Assembly: GCA_964023275.1 (NCBI GenBank)
Contig: OZ029918.1
Location: 34,816,471 to 34,880,470, forward strand
Direction: 5' to 3'
DNA: 64,000 nt
Origin: Norana najaformis
Taxonomy: Eukaryota > Annelida > Clitellata > Crassiclitellata > Hormogastridae
The translations under genes were made by a program, and so were the position numbers. The notes beneath the pieces are model-generated. The model worked only from the letters and a program-made list of their open reading frames with translations. It ran no database searches and was not told where the DNA came from. Shown in pieces: positions 36,901 to 46,880 of the stretch (its first letter is position 1; every line of letters starts with the position of its first letter).

Positions 36901-39450
36901 TACCTTAAGGTTATGGGATCGAAACCACACTGTGGCAATGCGCCGCATGGCAAAGGAGACCTTTGGAATGTAAGTTTGTATGTGTGTTCTTACTTCGGTG
37001 TTTATTAAGCGCCAATATCTAACCACAAAGCGTCATGTAATGACACTGAGCAGTTGTGCGTGGACTTGCTCCAGGTCTTTGTACAGTAACCGTCTCGGGT
37101 GAGGTTCGAACCCTGACCCTCGTTGTTGTGGCGCCCATTCAAACGGGTAGCGTTGGTGAAGGACCTCGCCCAATAAATTCATTGAAAATGAGAGGGGGCG
37201 AGACCATAGGGTCGTTATAGAAAAACGTGTACATTTACATTTAGCCAAGATGTCCACGCCACCTGGCGAGTTCTCTTGTATTCGACGTACTTGTGGAAAT
37301 GAGCCAAACCAACGAGAGATGTTAGGAACCATATATCAGAAGCTCTCTTTGTAGGCACAGAAACTTCAATTACTTGAATTTTTTACAACAAAACTTTGAT
37401 TGTCGAGGTTTTCGGTCAAGACAGAAAATGTAATAAAACGTTCGAACTTAGTATGTAGTTAACAACCGCTTTCTCGAATCTCAGAACTTCTAAGACGCCA
37501 TTGTATTAATGCTCAACGCTTCAATTGATAAATCGATGTGGAAGCTGGCGAGTCCGAACTATAAGGTGATCAAGATATTCTGCTAATTTTATATTTATGT
37601 TTATTTTAGGTTATCTTTTTAGTCGTTTAATTGTTAAATCTTTAAACAAATATCATATGATCAAAGAAATTTTCCATTCACGTATATTTTTAGCATGTAA
37701 AATTGTGTGCGCATGACGAAAGAGATAATATCCATAATCTTTGGTGTGAACCATTTGCAGCGGCTCCGTGCAGTCCGTGACGTCATCGCATTCTACGTCA
37801 GGCCTACGTAATTCGCCTCAGCGTCGCCAGTCGGTGGGCGCGAGTTCTGCAAAGAACAAGGTAGACAGAATTGTGGATCTCTGCTTCTTTGAGATGTTTC
37901 TAAAGGCGCTATGCAAATTCTTAAATGCCTAACGAATGCAACGGTCTACTTTTGCGTAAAGTACATCAAAGGTGCATTAAAAATCGGGTGAGTTGTATTG
38001 AAAAATGCATAATAATAGGTTCAATCATACACACTGAGAAATGTGCATAGCCTACACCGGAAATAGACGTACACCGGAAATTAACATAGACCGGAAATGA
38101 ATATACAACGGAAACTGATAAATCATCTAGAATGGATATGGACTGACTAGACTGACTTTTGTAGATAGCGTTTTGTTGGGTTCTGTAGAGGTGTTTTAAA
38201 ATAATAAACATATAATAAACACACAAATTACATACAATTATTTCCACATAATATATAACTATATCAGAATATACATATGTGAATGTACATGCTTATTTGG
38301 CGTAAGTGTAATATAATTTTGAATGATATATGTATATATGTATATATAACCACAGTGATAAATAACTATGTAGACATATATATATATTATATATATTATA
38401 TATATTATATATAATATATATATATATGAATATTCGTACGTAGTTTTAAGTTAGCTTAAGCGCGATATGTGTATGTGTGAATATATGTGAATATATATAT
38501 ATGTATATATATGCCTGGTTGGTTTGCTTACATATGTAGGTCATATCTGAGGGTATAGATTCACACGTGCACAGAGAATCTGTCAATATCGTAACACCAT
38601 AGGGATACGGAGACAGGAGATATTAAATGCGCTCTATAATGCAGTCTACCGATCGATTTATCTGCACTTCGTAAACCCTGATAGGATTTCATCCCTTAAT
38701 TAAGGAGTTGATATTCAGGGATGTCTGCGCGTTTTAGTTTTAGGGGGTTAGAGGGTGTAAGGTCCCTGGCGTTAATTAGGGCTTGCTAGAGATTGAGTTG
38801 TGGGTCTGTTTTAGGGAAGTGTTCGGCAGAGAAAGGGTGTGAGCGAACGGAAACAGTCAGAGGGAGGTACCCGAGGACCCAAGAAGAAGGACAGACGAGG
38901 ATCACAGGTATGTGATCCTTCATCTTTCCTTTCCACGACTTATGCGTTCCATCGTTTGTTCGTTCATTCCTGCCTTCATTCAATCAGTCAGTAACTCGGT
39001 CACTCATTCAGTAGTTCGTAACCTGTTGTTGCCTTTAGCTGACCCCTATCTCCATATCTCTATGGTGTTTTGATATTGACAGTTTCTCTATTCATGTGTA
39101 AACCTGTAACATCAGACGTGGCCTACATATAATGAGGCATATTCACATAATCACATAATTGCACTTAAGCTAACTTAACTTATCGTCTATGATGGAAAGC
39201 TTTAAGGAATGCAGCAAGCAAGGAAGAAAGAATGGCAGGAAGAAAGGAAAGAAGGAAAAAAGAAAAGAAGAAAGAAGGAAAGAAGAGAGAAAGTAAGAGA
39301 GGGAAGGAGTAAGAAAGGAAGAGAAGGAGGTAGGGATGAGGGAAGGAAGGAGTGTATGGATTTTCTTCTGTTCTGTTTCAGTTGCGAGACGATGACGATG
39401 TGTTCTCGTGCAGCACAAGAAGATCCAGTACGAGAACCAAGTCGACTGGA
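33741..39450 (+). CDS. PUB-domain protein gene, seven visible exons
   Basis: Seven exons (33741-33924, 34143-34234, 35812-35941, 36702-36781, 37761-37860, 38815-38907, 39382-39450) join with matching phases 0, 2, 0, 2, 0, 0 into about 249 residues. Residues from about 81 to 160 form a PUB/PUG-like fold: SAKTFQSVIEYLLTIFK, HPKKDYDIRRL, NDPAFRDSVWRWSAAQ, DFLEAAGWVE and SLFLPTNVDLTKACSLLE. PUB domains, as in peptide N-glycanase, UBXN6 or HOIP, bind the C-terminus of p97/VCP or related ligands. After it comes a basic Ser/Arg/Lys tail (SPQRRQSVG, GPKKKDRRGSQ, STRRSSTRTKS), likely disordered. The first exon encodes about 61 residues before the PUB region (TELWRFYLNRSWFPVPQ), unlike N-glycanase, where PUB is N-terminal. 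No start codon or stop was found: an in-frame TAA at 33736 lies just before the first exon, so at least one 5' exon is missing from this model. Assignment rests on pattern similarity by eye. Confidence 0.7.
34143..34234 (+). CDS. PUB-domain gene, exon 2
   Basis: Acceptor TTGCTTTCCAG at 34142, donor GTATGG at 34235, phase 0 in and 2 out. Encodes DAQESLQDLRRDCRSAKTFQ and SVIEYLLTIFK, the first helix of the PUB fold. AA plus the A at 35812 makes the Lys codon. Confidence 0.7.
34235..35811 (+). other. Intron 2 of the PUB-domain gene
   Basis: Contains a truncated SINE (TTTTATAGCGCCAGTGTATA at about 34347, body to 34470), TTAGAT tail words at 34795-34850 and a polypyrimidine tract at 35410-35805 that serves as the 3' splice-site tract. 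No extra exon is seen. Confidence 0.55.
35812..35941 (+). CDS. PUB-domain gene, exon 3 (PUB core)
   Basis: Acceptor TCTGTTCTCCAG after a 350-base polypyrimidine tract; consensus donor GTAAGT at 35942. Codes RVQKHPKKDYDIRRLMKNDP, AFRDSVWRWSAAQDFLEAAG and WVE. This is the diagnostic KYRxIRxxNxAFxxxVW...FLEAxGF pattern. An inverted retroelement tail starts about 6 bases after the donor. Confidence 0.8.
35948..36083 (-). mobile_element. TTACGA-tail retroelement 3' end, copy 1
   Basis: Reads on the minus strand: GGATCTTGACCTGGAACCGA, CCTATCGATTTTG, TAGCTTTCGTTGGGCGCTAT, AGAAATCTCGAGTTTACGAT, TACGATTAC. The tail abuts the splice donor of exon 3 of the PUB-domain gene. A GGCA-type array follows at 36086-36185. 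Confidence 0.8.
36293..36680 (+). repeat. Retroelement tails leading into (GAT)n
   Basis: GAGGCTCTATATAAATCTGT with ATTACA tail at 36309-36345; a second end GGCGCTATAGAAGTTGCTAA at 36530 runs straight into (GAT)8 and degenerate TGATCATGATT repeats to 36680. The latter ends 20 bases before PUB-gene exon 4. Confidence 0.65.
36702..36781 (+). CDS. PUB-domain gene, exon 4
   Basis: Acceptor ATTCCTAG, donor GTAAGT at 36782, phase 0 in and 2 out. Encodes VSESLFLPTNVDLTKACSLL and ERSLQQ(R), the LxLP turn and last helix of the fold. Confidence 0.75.
36990..37255 (+). mobile_element. SINE-like element with TTTACA tail
   Basis: Has AAGCGCCAATATCTAACCAC, TTGCTCCAGGTCTTTG, GAGGTTCGAACCCTGA (a B-box-like word, inverted), CCATTCAAACGGGTAGCG and the end GTACATTTACATTTA. 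The last 150 bases are shared with 63380-63510. Located in intron 4 of the PUB-domain gene. Confidence 0.65.
37761..37860 (+). CDS. PUB-domain gene, exon 5
   Basis: Acceptor CCATTTGCAG, donor GTAGAC at 37861. Encodes GSVQSVTSSHSTSGLRNSPQ and RRQSVGASSAKNK, a Ser-rich linker with RRQSV, a possible basophilic-kinase site by motif. Confidence 0.65.
38335..38515. repeat. TATATA/ATATTATATA palindromic run
   Basis: TA-rich array with TATATTATATATATTATATA at 38382-38435 and TATATG at 38485-38510, inside intron 5. Nothing else is recognised in 37861-38814. Confidence 0.7.
38815..38907 (+). CDS. PUB-domain gene, exon 6
   Basis: Acceptor GTCTGTTTTAG, donor GTATGT at 38908, phase 0 both sides, 31 codons. 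Encodes GSVRQRKGVSERKQSEGGTR and GPKKKDRRGSQ, strongly basic, with a possible nuclear-localisation-like PKKKDRR. Confidence 0.65.
39190..39356. repeat. GAAGGAAA purine-rich array
   Basis: Degenerate AGGAAGAAAGGAA words in intron 6 of the PUB-domain gene. Purine-rich on the transcript. Confidence 0.75.
39382..39450 (+). CDS. PUB-domain gene, exon 7 (last linked exon)
   Basis: Acceptor TTCTGTTCTGTTTCAG, donor GTGAGT at 39451, phase 0 both sides, 23 codons. Encodes LRDDDDVFSCSTRRSSTRTK and STG. No stop codon, so at least one more exon follows. Confidence 0.65.
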
Positions 39451-39504
39451 GTGAGTCTTTGCAATCTCCCCTTACGGACTGTTTATTCCGGGTGTCTGTA
39501 ATTG

Positions 39505-39980
39505 TAATTGTAATTGTAATCTGACATTTATAAAGCGCCAATTCAAGAATAGACTCATCAGAAGCGCTCCCGACCCGAACCAGTGAGACCACTGGCAAAT
39601 AATACAGACTTCAGGCGCTTGCGAAACTGCGGAAGAGACAAACTGAGGAATACTAGCCGGAGCTCTCGGGAAAGGCGATTCCAGCTATTGGGTCCAACAT
39701 AGGCAAAGCTTCTAGACTGCGCTGTAGCAGTGCGCATACGAGGGACAGTCAGAAGTCTTTCCCACTGTCTGCCCCTTTCTCTGTCTATTGCTCTGTCTGT
39801 CCTTGTCTCTTTCGCCCTGTCTTTGTGTCTTTTGCTCAGCGTGTTCGTGTCTCATTTGGCCCTTCCTTTTGTCTGTGTGTGTTTTGACCTGTATATCTAA
39901 GCGACCATCGACTTATGCGTTGCATATTATAACGGCGCTATAGAAGTCCTTATTCCTTAGATTAAATTAGATTAAATTGG
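39505..39980 (+). mobile_element. Retroelement fragments with GCGCC core and TTAGATT tail
   Basis: 39505-39770 has TTTATAAAGCGCCAATTCAA and GCGATTCCAGCTATTGGGTC, related to 22590-22700. 39901-39980 is a TTAGATT-tail 3' end: GCGACCATCGACTTATGCG, GGCGCTATAGAAGTCC, TTAGATTAAATTAGATTAAA. Confidence 0.65.
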
Positions 39981-40209
39981 TCTGTCTATCTGTTATTTTC
40001 GTCTACGCTCTGAATGTGTGTCTTTCTTACTATTTTTATGTCTTTTTATCTGCTGATGTTATTGCAATTTTTATTATTTCAGTTGTTGTAATCGCTACTG
40101 TTAACGTTGAAGTTATTGCTTTTGTTATTGCTGTTATTGTTATTGTTGTGTTAATGTTACTTTATTGCTGTTGCTCATGCTGTTATTGGCTATGTTACTG
40201 CTATTGCTG

Positions 40210-40315
40210 AACACCTTTTGCCTATCGATTTGTTTTTGACTGAGCGTCTGTGAATAAGCTGGGCACCTTGACGTGGCTTTCGTTAGGCGCTGTAGAAATC
40301 TCGAAATTACGATTA
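40210..40315 (+). mobile_element. TTACGA-tail retroelement 3' end, copy 2
   Basis: CCTATCGATTTGTTTTTGAC, TGAGCGTCTGTGAATAAGCT, TTTCGTTAGGCGCTGTAGAA, ATCTCGAAATTACGATTATT. 5'-truncated. A possible exon after a TTTTAG at 40338 was considered but its phase is not conclusive. Confidence 0.75.
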
Positions 40316-40559
40316 TTATTGTTTTGTCGGCTTTTAGGGTAGGTGAGGTTAGTAGATCGTCTCCTGAGGACGCCATTGCACTCGGACTGTGAAGATTCTG
40401 TGGGGGATCTGTTCTGAATTTCGGGGATTTTCAAGTATCAGGAACTTCTCAGCTAATTATCTGCCTGTCCAGGATTTTCGGCAGCTTTTCCTAAAATTAT
40501 CTGTAAAAGATACATACGCAACTGCATAATAAATAGTGTACAGATCACTGAAATAATTC

Positions 40560-41480
40560 ATATCTTAAAGAAAGTCAATTGTTTGGAAGTTCTTCTTCTT
40601 GGAGTAGCTCATTCTACACAACCTGTACACTTGGAAAGGTTCCGAGGACATCCGCAACTCATAAATCGCCGACAAAGTTCATCTATTCAAGAAAGCTTCT
40701 TGTTTGGGGGTTCATTCATTTTGGAATAACTTCCTGTACAGATTTTCGGCACAAGTTGACTCGGTATGAGGAGGTTCAGGCCGGAAATGCTATTTCTGTA
40801 AACTATCGCAATTTCTGAAGAAGTATCTCATTTGCAAGAAGTTTTAGTCTGGAGAATTTTAATATTTAGATGCGAAAGAAATTCGCTTTGGATCATTTGA
40901 ATCTCTTAGACAAAGTTTTGCTCTGGAGAATTTTAATCTCCTGGAAATTTTTCTCTCTTTGAGGATAATTTTAATTTCTTGGTATAAGCTTTTGTCTCTG
41001 GAGAATTTTAATCTCTTTAAGGAAGTTACTGTATTTGGAAATCCCTCGATTTAGTCGCCTACGTTAATGAAGGCTGTGATTGAAAAGCCACAAGTGGTTG
41101 GAGCACAGCTGGATTGAGAATTGGTAGCAGTCTGGGGTTTTATCTCTGATATTTTGCACTGACCCAGCACGGTTCGAATTCACAACCTCAACCAGCGATA
41201 GATATGAGCACTTCGTCAGATATTTCCACGTGTTGTTATTATTTCACATGTTGTAGGTTTTCACATGTCGCATGAACACGTTCACATGTCATTTGTATAT
41301 AGTTAATGTCGCCATCACATGTTCACTACAAATGTAACATTTCAAGAGGATACGTTTTTTCTGCTCCTGTGGAGTGAATAAATGTGCGGTGTTCATGCTT
41401 TATGATTTTTCAAGGTACATATGTTTAAAGTATTTATTTGATGTTCACGTTTTCACATGATTTTAGCGTTTTACAAGTTC
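40560..41480. repeat. Degenerate GGAGAATTTTAATCTC and TTCACATG repeats
   Basis: GGAGAATTTTAATCTC-like words occur four or more times at 40850-41025, and TTTCACATGT-like words at 41247-41310 and 41440-41465. Old, decayed tandem DNA. No exon seen in 40320-42080. Confidence 0.5.
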
Positions 41481-41739
41481 ATGCGTTAAACTTTCTTAAG
41501 GGACGTTGAGTGTGTTCCATATTCAGTACAACCGTTCGCATTTTATCAGGTGTTGCTTCGGAAAGTTCATTTGCATTAAATGTAGTTTATTTCTCGAAAA
41601 TATAAGTCTAGGCTGAATTAGGTTCGACGATGGCAGGGGCAGTTTTTGTCATTCAAACTTTATACCTTTGCGGGGCGAGGGATAACCTGCCCTTAATCTA
41701 ACCCTAACGTTATCTAGAGCGGATAATTATTAGTAATTA

Positions 41740-42080
41740 TGTATAATTAAGCGACACCAATGATGAAGCTTCGGTCGATGGCGCTGAGCAATTGTGCATG
41801 AAGGTCTTCTCCAAGGTCCGGAGCAGCTGTGGGTAACCTCACCGATAGGAGCGCCACCTTAAACCAGAAGAGAGACTGCTCTTTATTAGCAGACTATTTC
41901 CCCCGTAGTACGATGCTCTCTCCACGGCTTAACCCCCGGATTCCGATCTGGCTCCAAAACTGACCAAATAACCTGGTTCTTGCGGTCCTGATTTCATGTA
42001 GCGCCGGCGAATAAGCTGATCTCCCTCGCGGCTTTTGTGTGGCCCTGAGAAATTTCGCAGATTTACATTTACATCTGCAT
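41740..42080 (+). mobile_element. SINE-like fragment
   Basis: GATGGCGCTGAGCAATTGTG and TCTTCTCCAAGGTCCGG at 41775-41825 match words at 34395, 56015 and 49262. The end CTGAGAAATTTCGCAGATTT with ACATTTACAT resembles the end at 63850. Confidence 0.55.
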
Positions 42081-42135
42081 TTAACAGTCCAGAGAGCTCT
42101 TGCTTACTCTACCGTGCAAATGCTTGCTGCATTTG

Positions 42136-42438
42136 GACAATAGGTCTACTAGAAGGCAATAGGTCTACTAGAAGACAATAGGCCTACTAGAAGACAATAG
42201 GTCTACTAGAAGGCAATAGGTCTACTAGAAGACAATAGGTCTAGTAGAAGGCAATAGGTCTACTAGAAGGCAATAGGTCTACTAGAAGACAATAGGTCTA
42301 CTAGAAGACAATAGGTATACTAGAAGACAATAGGTCTACTAGAAGACAATAGGTCTACTAGAAGACATTAGGTCTACTAGAAGACAATAGGTATACTAGA
42401 AGACAATAGGTCTACTAGAAGACAATAGCTCTACTAGT
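42136..42438. repeat. 19-bp minisatellite, 16 copies
   Basis: Unit ACAATAGGTCTACTAGAAG, nearly perfect; variants GGCAATAGG and GTATACTAG. Every unit carries a CTAG. Confidence 0.97.
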
Positions 42439-42767
42439 AAAACTAATCACTATATACAGTAGGTGCGTAAGAGCGACGGACAGATGGACTGACGGTCGTT
42501 CGGTGGGACGGGCGGGCAGGCAGGCAGGCAGGCAGACAAAGACAAGTATCATCTTCGATATGCCTCTCTTCTTAGGTGAGAAAGGAGGCTGTCCTTTATT
42601 TCCAAACCTCAAACATCACTAGTAAGGCTAATCGCTAGACTGATCGCATAAGAGAGAGACAAACAAGGACAGGTGTAGAGACAGGGCAAGAGACAGACAG
42701 AGAGACATACACAAACCGATAAGCCACTTCCTCCGTAGCTGCCACGCTGTCTCTCCGTCCGACATTT

Positions 42768-42898
42768 GGATCTTGACCTGGAACCGAACCCTTTTGGCTA
42801 TCGATTTTGTTTTGACTGAGCGCCTATGAATAAGCTGGTCCCCGCGGCGCGGCTTTCGCTGGGCGCTGTAGAAATTTCGGAATTACGATTACGATTCC
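42768..42898 (+). mobile_element. TTACGA-tail retroelement 3' end, copy 3
   Basis: Near-consensus copy: GGATCTTGACCTGGAACCGA, GCTATCGATTTTGTTTTGAC, TGAGCGCCTATGAATAAGCT, CTTTCGCTGGGCGCTGTAGA, AATTTCGGAATTACGATTAC. No gene in 42440-43140. Confidence 0.85.
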
Positions 42899-43154
42899 TT
42901 ACTACCCTGCTCCTTCTACTTCCTTGCTACCGTCACCAGCCTCCTTACTACCTCGTAGAGGCTTAGAGGGTAGTAAGGAGGAGGAGGAGGAGGGTGAAGT
43001 CATTTCGGTTGTCTACGTCTGTTGATCATCGGTAGGTGGAAGATTGGTGTCCAGGAAGTCACTTAATGAAGGACGTGACGTCGCCGGCGTCATGACTTGG
43101 GTTGACTCGGTGTGATACCACTTGGGGCGGAGCCTGTTATCATGTCAACAGACA

Positions 43155-43365
43155 GGTGAACCGCCGGATGGACAAACGGGGCAAGCAAACAGACAGACAT
43201 GCAGATAGACAGACAGAATGGCAGACAGACAGACAGACAGACAGGTAGGCAGGCAGAGACAGAGACAGACAGACAGAAAGAACAGGAGGCAGACGGTGAG
43301 GGAGGAAGAGAGGGAGGGAGGAGATAGGCAGACAGACAGACAGATAGACTGACAGGCAAAACCTG
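43155..43365. repeat. GACA/GGCA array
   Basis: CAGACAGACAGG tetranucleotides with a GGAGGGAGG interruption at 43298-43323. Confidence 0.85.
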
Positions 43366-43456
43366 TCAAAGACTCTGAATTGGAAGTTCGTTGCTACCGA
43401 GTTTTTCAAGTTTCAAGGTTGCAACCTGCACGGAGAGGTTGTACAATTCAATTCGG

Positions 43457-44619
<1,163 letters not shown>

Positions 44620-44649
44620 GCAGTGTTTTATGTCCAGATACATATATAC

Positions 44650-44770
44650 AGTCATAGATATGACTCACCGGGGTTCGAATCTCGGTCTTAATAATACCAG
44701 TAGGTCGTGCTGGCTCTAGACCATTGCAGCACCTTAGTGATGTTTCAAAAATGTGCTATATAAAATTTCA
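44650..44770 (+). mobile_element. tRNA-derived SINE fragment
   Basis: GGGGTTCGAATCTCGG (B-box-like) at about 44669, then GCAGCACCTTAGTGATGTTT and the end ATGTGCTATATAAAATTTCA. The 5' part with the A box is not visible because the GGCA array adjoins. Confidence 0.6.
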
Positions 44771-44850
44771 CGTACTTACATAGATACAAAAACACAAACA
44801 CTAAAACATATATACATACACATACATACACTGCACTCCACTGATCACAG

Positions 44851-45019
44851 AACTCACGATCCGAGAGTGGAAGTCTTTGGACCGAAGAGCTTTCCATGGA
44901 CTCCTAACCGACTGCCGACTGTACCTCGCTTCCGCAGAGGCTGATCTCAATACCACCGAGATATTCGATCTTTATGAAACAGCCTTCCGCTCCGTAATCG
45001 ATGACACGATCCAATTACG
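44851..45019 (+). CDS. Coding-looking exon, gene unassigned
   Basis: Bounded by acceptor CACTGATCACAG and consensus donor GTAAGT (45020). The frame after two bases reads LTIREWKSLDRRAFHGLLTD, CRLYLASAEADLNTTEIFDL, YETAFRSVIDDTIQL(R): 55 residues, amphipathic, non-repetitive and without low-complexity bias. Incoming phase is 1 and outgoing is 2. The PUB-domain gene leaves its last linked exon in phase 0, so either an exon between 39450 and 44851 is missed or this belongs to another gene. I do not recognise the family. Confidence 0.5.
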
Positions 45020-45239
45020 GTAAGTGCGCCTCAGGCGTGAAGCTCTCACTCCATGAATTGATGCAGAGTGTAGTGAGACGCATGGAACGATCGGTGAGGT
45101 GTTCTGAAGGACGTCATAGAAAGAGTGGATTGCTGGAATGTCATCTGAATTGATCAAACTTCTTGGGAAGAAGAGTGAATTTTTAGGAACAGGGGCAACA
45201 ATATTGAGAGCCCGTGATTCTGGGGATAGTCGGTGGCTA

Positions 45240-45395
45240 TGGAATAATAATAATAATGATAAATAATAATAATAATAATAATAATAAATAATAGTAATAA
45301 ATAATAATAATTAGTAACTTCTAATGAGCCGGTGTCTAATGCACAAGGCATCAACCGATGGCGCACCAAAGCCAAGCCGCAATCAGGTCAATATC
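45240..45395 (-). mobile_element. (AAT)n next to an inverted retroelement end
   Basis: (AATAAT) at 45244-45312, then AACTTCTAATGAGCCGGTGT, TGCACAAGGCATCAACCGAT: the inverted TTAGATT-tail family. The trinucleotide array lies exactly on its tail side. Confidence 0.6.
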
Positions 45396-45559
45396 TAGAA
45401 GGTCAGACCACAAGGCAGAGAGGCAACCTACGATAGATACAGTAAGCAATTTGAAAAAGGTTAAGCTGAGAACGAATGATATGTCGGCTTTCGCCAGTTA
45501 TTAAAGAAAGACTAAGAACCTCGTTGAATTGGAGGAGTGCCTCGCTCTTTTCTGAAAGG

Positions 45560-45800
45560 GCGGACATTAATGTTGGGCACTGGCTTAGACAACTCAGTAT
45601 GGGGACCTGTCACATTCGATGTTCAGCGGCGCTCAGTACTCAGGCCGCTTCTGTACATCTTTCATACAGCCTATCTCTCATCTCTGCTTTGAAGCCCACG
45701 TTCATGAGTATGGTGATGACGTCCAGCTGTACTTGAACTGCGTCCCATCTGACACACTGGCCTGTGTGTGGTCAAAATATTGGTTAAAGGATCTGCAGAG
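45560..45800 (+). pseudogene. Non-LTR reverse transcriptase fragment (CR1/L2-like)
   Basis: Two plus-strand frames together show RT palm motifs: PLLYIFHTAYLSSLL (compare GPLLFxLYxxPL in CR1/L2/Jockey RTs), then, after a frame shift, VHEYGDDVQLYLNC (the YADD box is YGDD here). Stops and the shift make it non-functional. It ends at the 33-bp array that follows. Confidence 0.75.
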
Positions 45801-45811
45801 AGAATTGACGC

Positions 45812-46160
45812 GATGGATCCTCAACCAGAAGCACTTCTCCATGGATGGGTCCTCAACCAGAAGCACTTTCTCCATGGATGGGTCCTCAACCAGAAGCACT
45901 TTCTTCACGGATGGGTCCTCAACCAGAAGCACTTTCTCCATGAATGGGTCCTCAACCAGAAGCACTTTCTCCATGGATGGGTCCTCAACCAGAAGCATTT
46001 TCTTCATGGATGGGTCCTCAACCAGAAGCACTTTCTCCATGGATGGGTTCTCAACCAGAAGCACTTTCTCCATGGATGGGTTCTCAACCAGAAGCACTTT
46101 CTCCATGGATGGGTCCTCAACCAGAAGCACTTTCTTCACGGATGGGTCCTCAACCAGCGG
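45812..46160. repeat. 33-bp array, forward, about 10.5 copies
   Basis: Unit contains CCTCAACCAGAAGCACTTTC, then TCCATGGATGGGT. A length of 33 keeps frames open, giving 11-residue peptide repeats such as MDGSSTRSTFS. Variants swap CTCCAT for TTCACG or GGGTCC for GGGTTC. Confidence 0.95.
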
Positions 46161-46247
46161 CCTATATTGACGACAGTACAGGCCTGGGTGTCTTGAACTC
46201 GGCTTACACTAAACCCGTTTAACCTGGATTTACATGGCTGGGCCCAG

Positions 46248-46298
46248 GAAAGGTACAGTCAAGCATTGACGGAGAAGCGGCAGCGGCTACGTTTCCAG
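46248..46298 (+). other. Possible small exon between inverted arrays
   Basis: Acceptor GGCTGGGCCCAG, then 17 codons ERYSQALTEKRQRLRFQ, then GTTGGG. Composition looks coding and the sites are plausible, but the phase does not fit the exon at 44851-45019 directly and no partner is known. Confidence 0.25.
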
Positions 46299-46387
46299 GT
46301 TGGGAAGCACAAGGTGTTGTCTAGGACCTCCTTGTCTGGGATGTGTTGTCCGGGACCTGGTTGTCCTGGACATTTTGTTCGGGACGT

Positions 46388-46810
46388 TGAAGTGCTTCTG
46401 GTTGAGGACCCATCCATGGAGAAAGTGCTTCTGGTAGATGACACATCAATGGAGAAAGTGCTTCTGGTTGAGGACCCATCCATGGAGAAAGTGCTTCTGG
46501 TAGATGACACATCAATGGAGAAAGTGCTTCTGGTTGAGGACCCATCCATGGAGAAAGTGCTTCTGGTAGATGACACATCAATGGAGAAAGTGCTTCTGGT
46601 TGAGGACCCATCCATGGAGAAACTGTTTCTGGTTGAGGACACATCCATGGAGAAAGTGCTTCTGATTGAGGAACCATCCATAGAGAAAGTGCTTCTGGTT
46701 GAGGACCCATTCATGGAGAAAGTGCTTCTGATTGAGGAACCATCCATGGAGAAAGTGCTTCTGATTGAGGAACCATCCATGGAGAAAGTGCTTCTGGTTG
46801 AGGACCCATA
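46388..46810. repeat. 33-bp array, inverted, about 13 copies
   Basis: Reverse complement of the 45812-46160 array. Between about 46400 and 46620 two unit types alternate (GGTTGAGGACCCATCCATGG and GGTAGATGACACATCAATGG), forming a 66-bp higher-order repeat. Followed by a CATACACA array to 46880. Confidence 0.95.
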
Positions 46811-46880
46811 CATACATACACACATACATACACACACATACAGACATACACACATACATACACACATACACACATACATG

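Noticed and set aside
40338-40400. Possible eighth PUB-gene exon after TTTTAG
   Set aside because: The phase-0 reading from the first acceptor stops after two codons; other readings need alternative acceptors inside a retroelement flank.
45619-46170. Secreted repeat protein with 11-residue units
   Set aside because: The 33-bp array is open in several frames on both strands and is preceded by a frame-shifted RT fragment, so no coding selection is evident.
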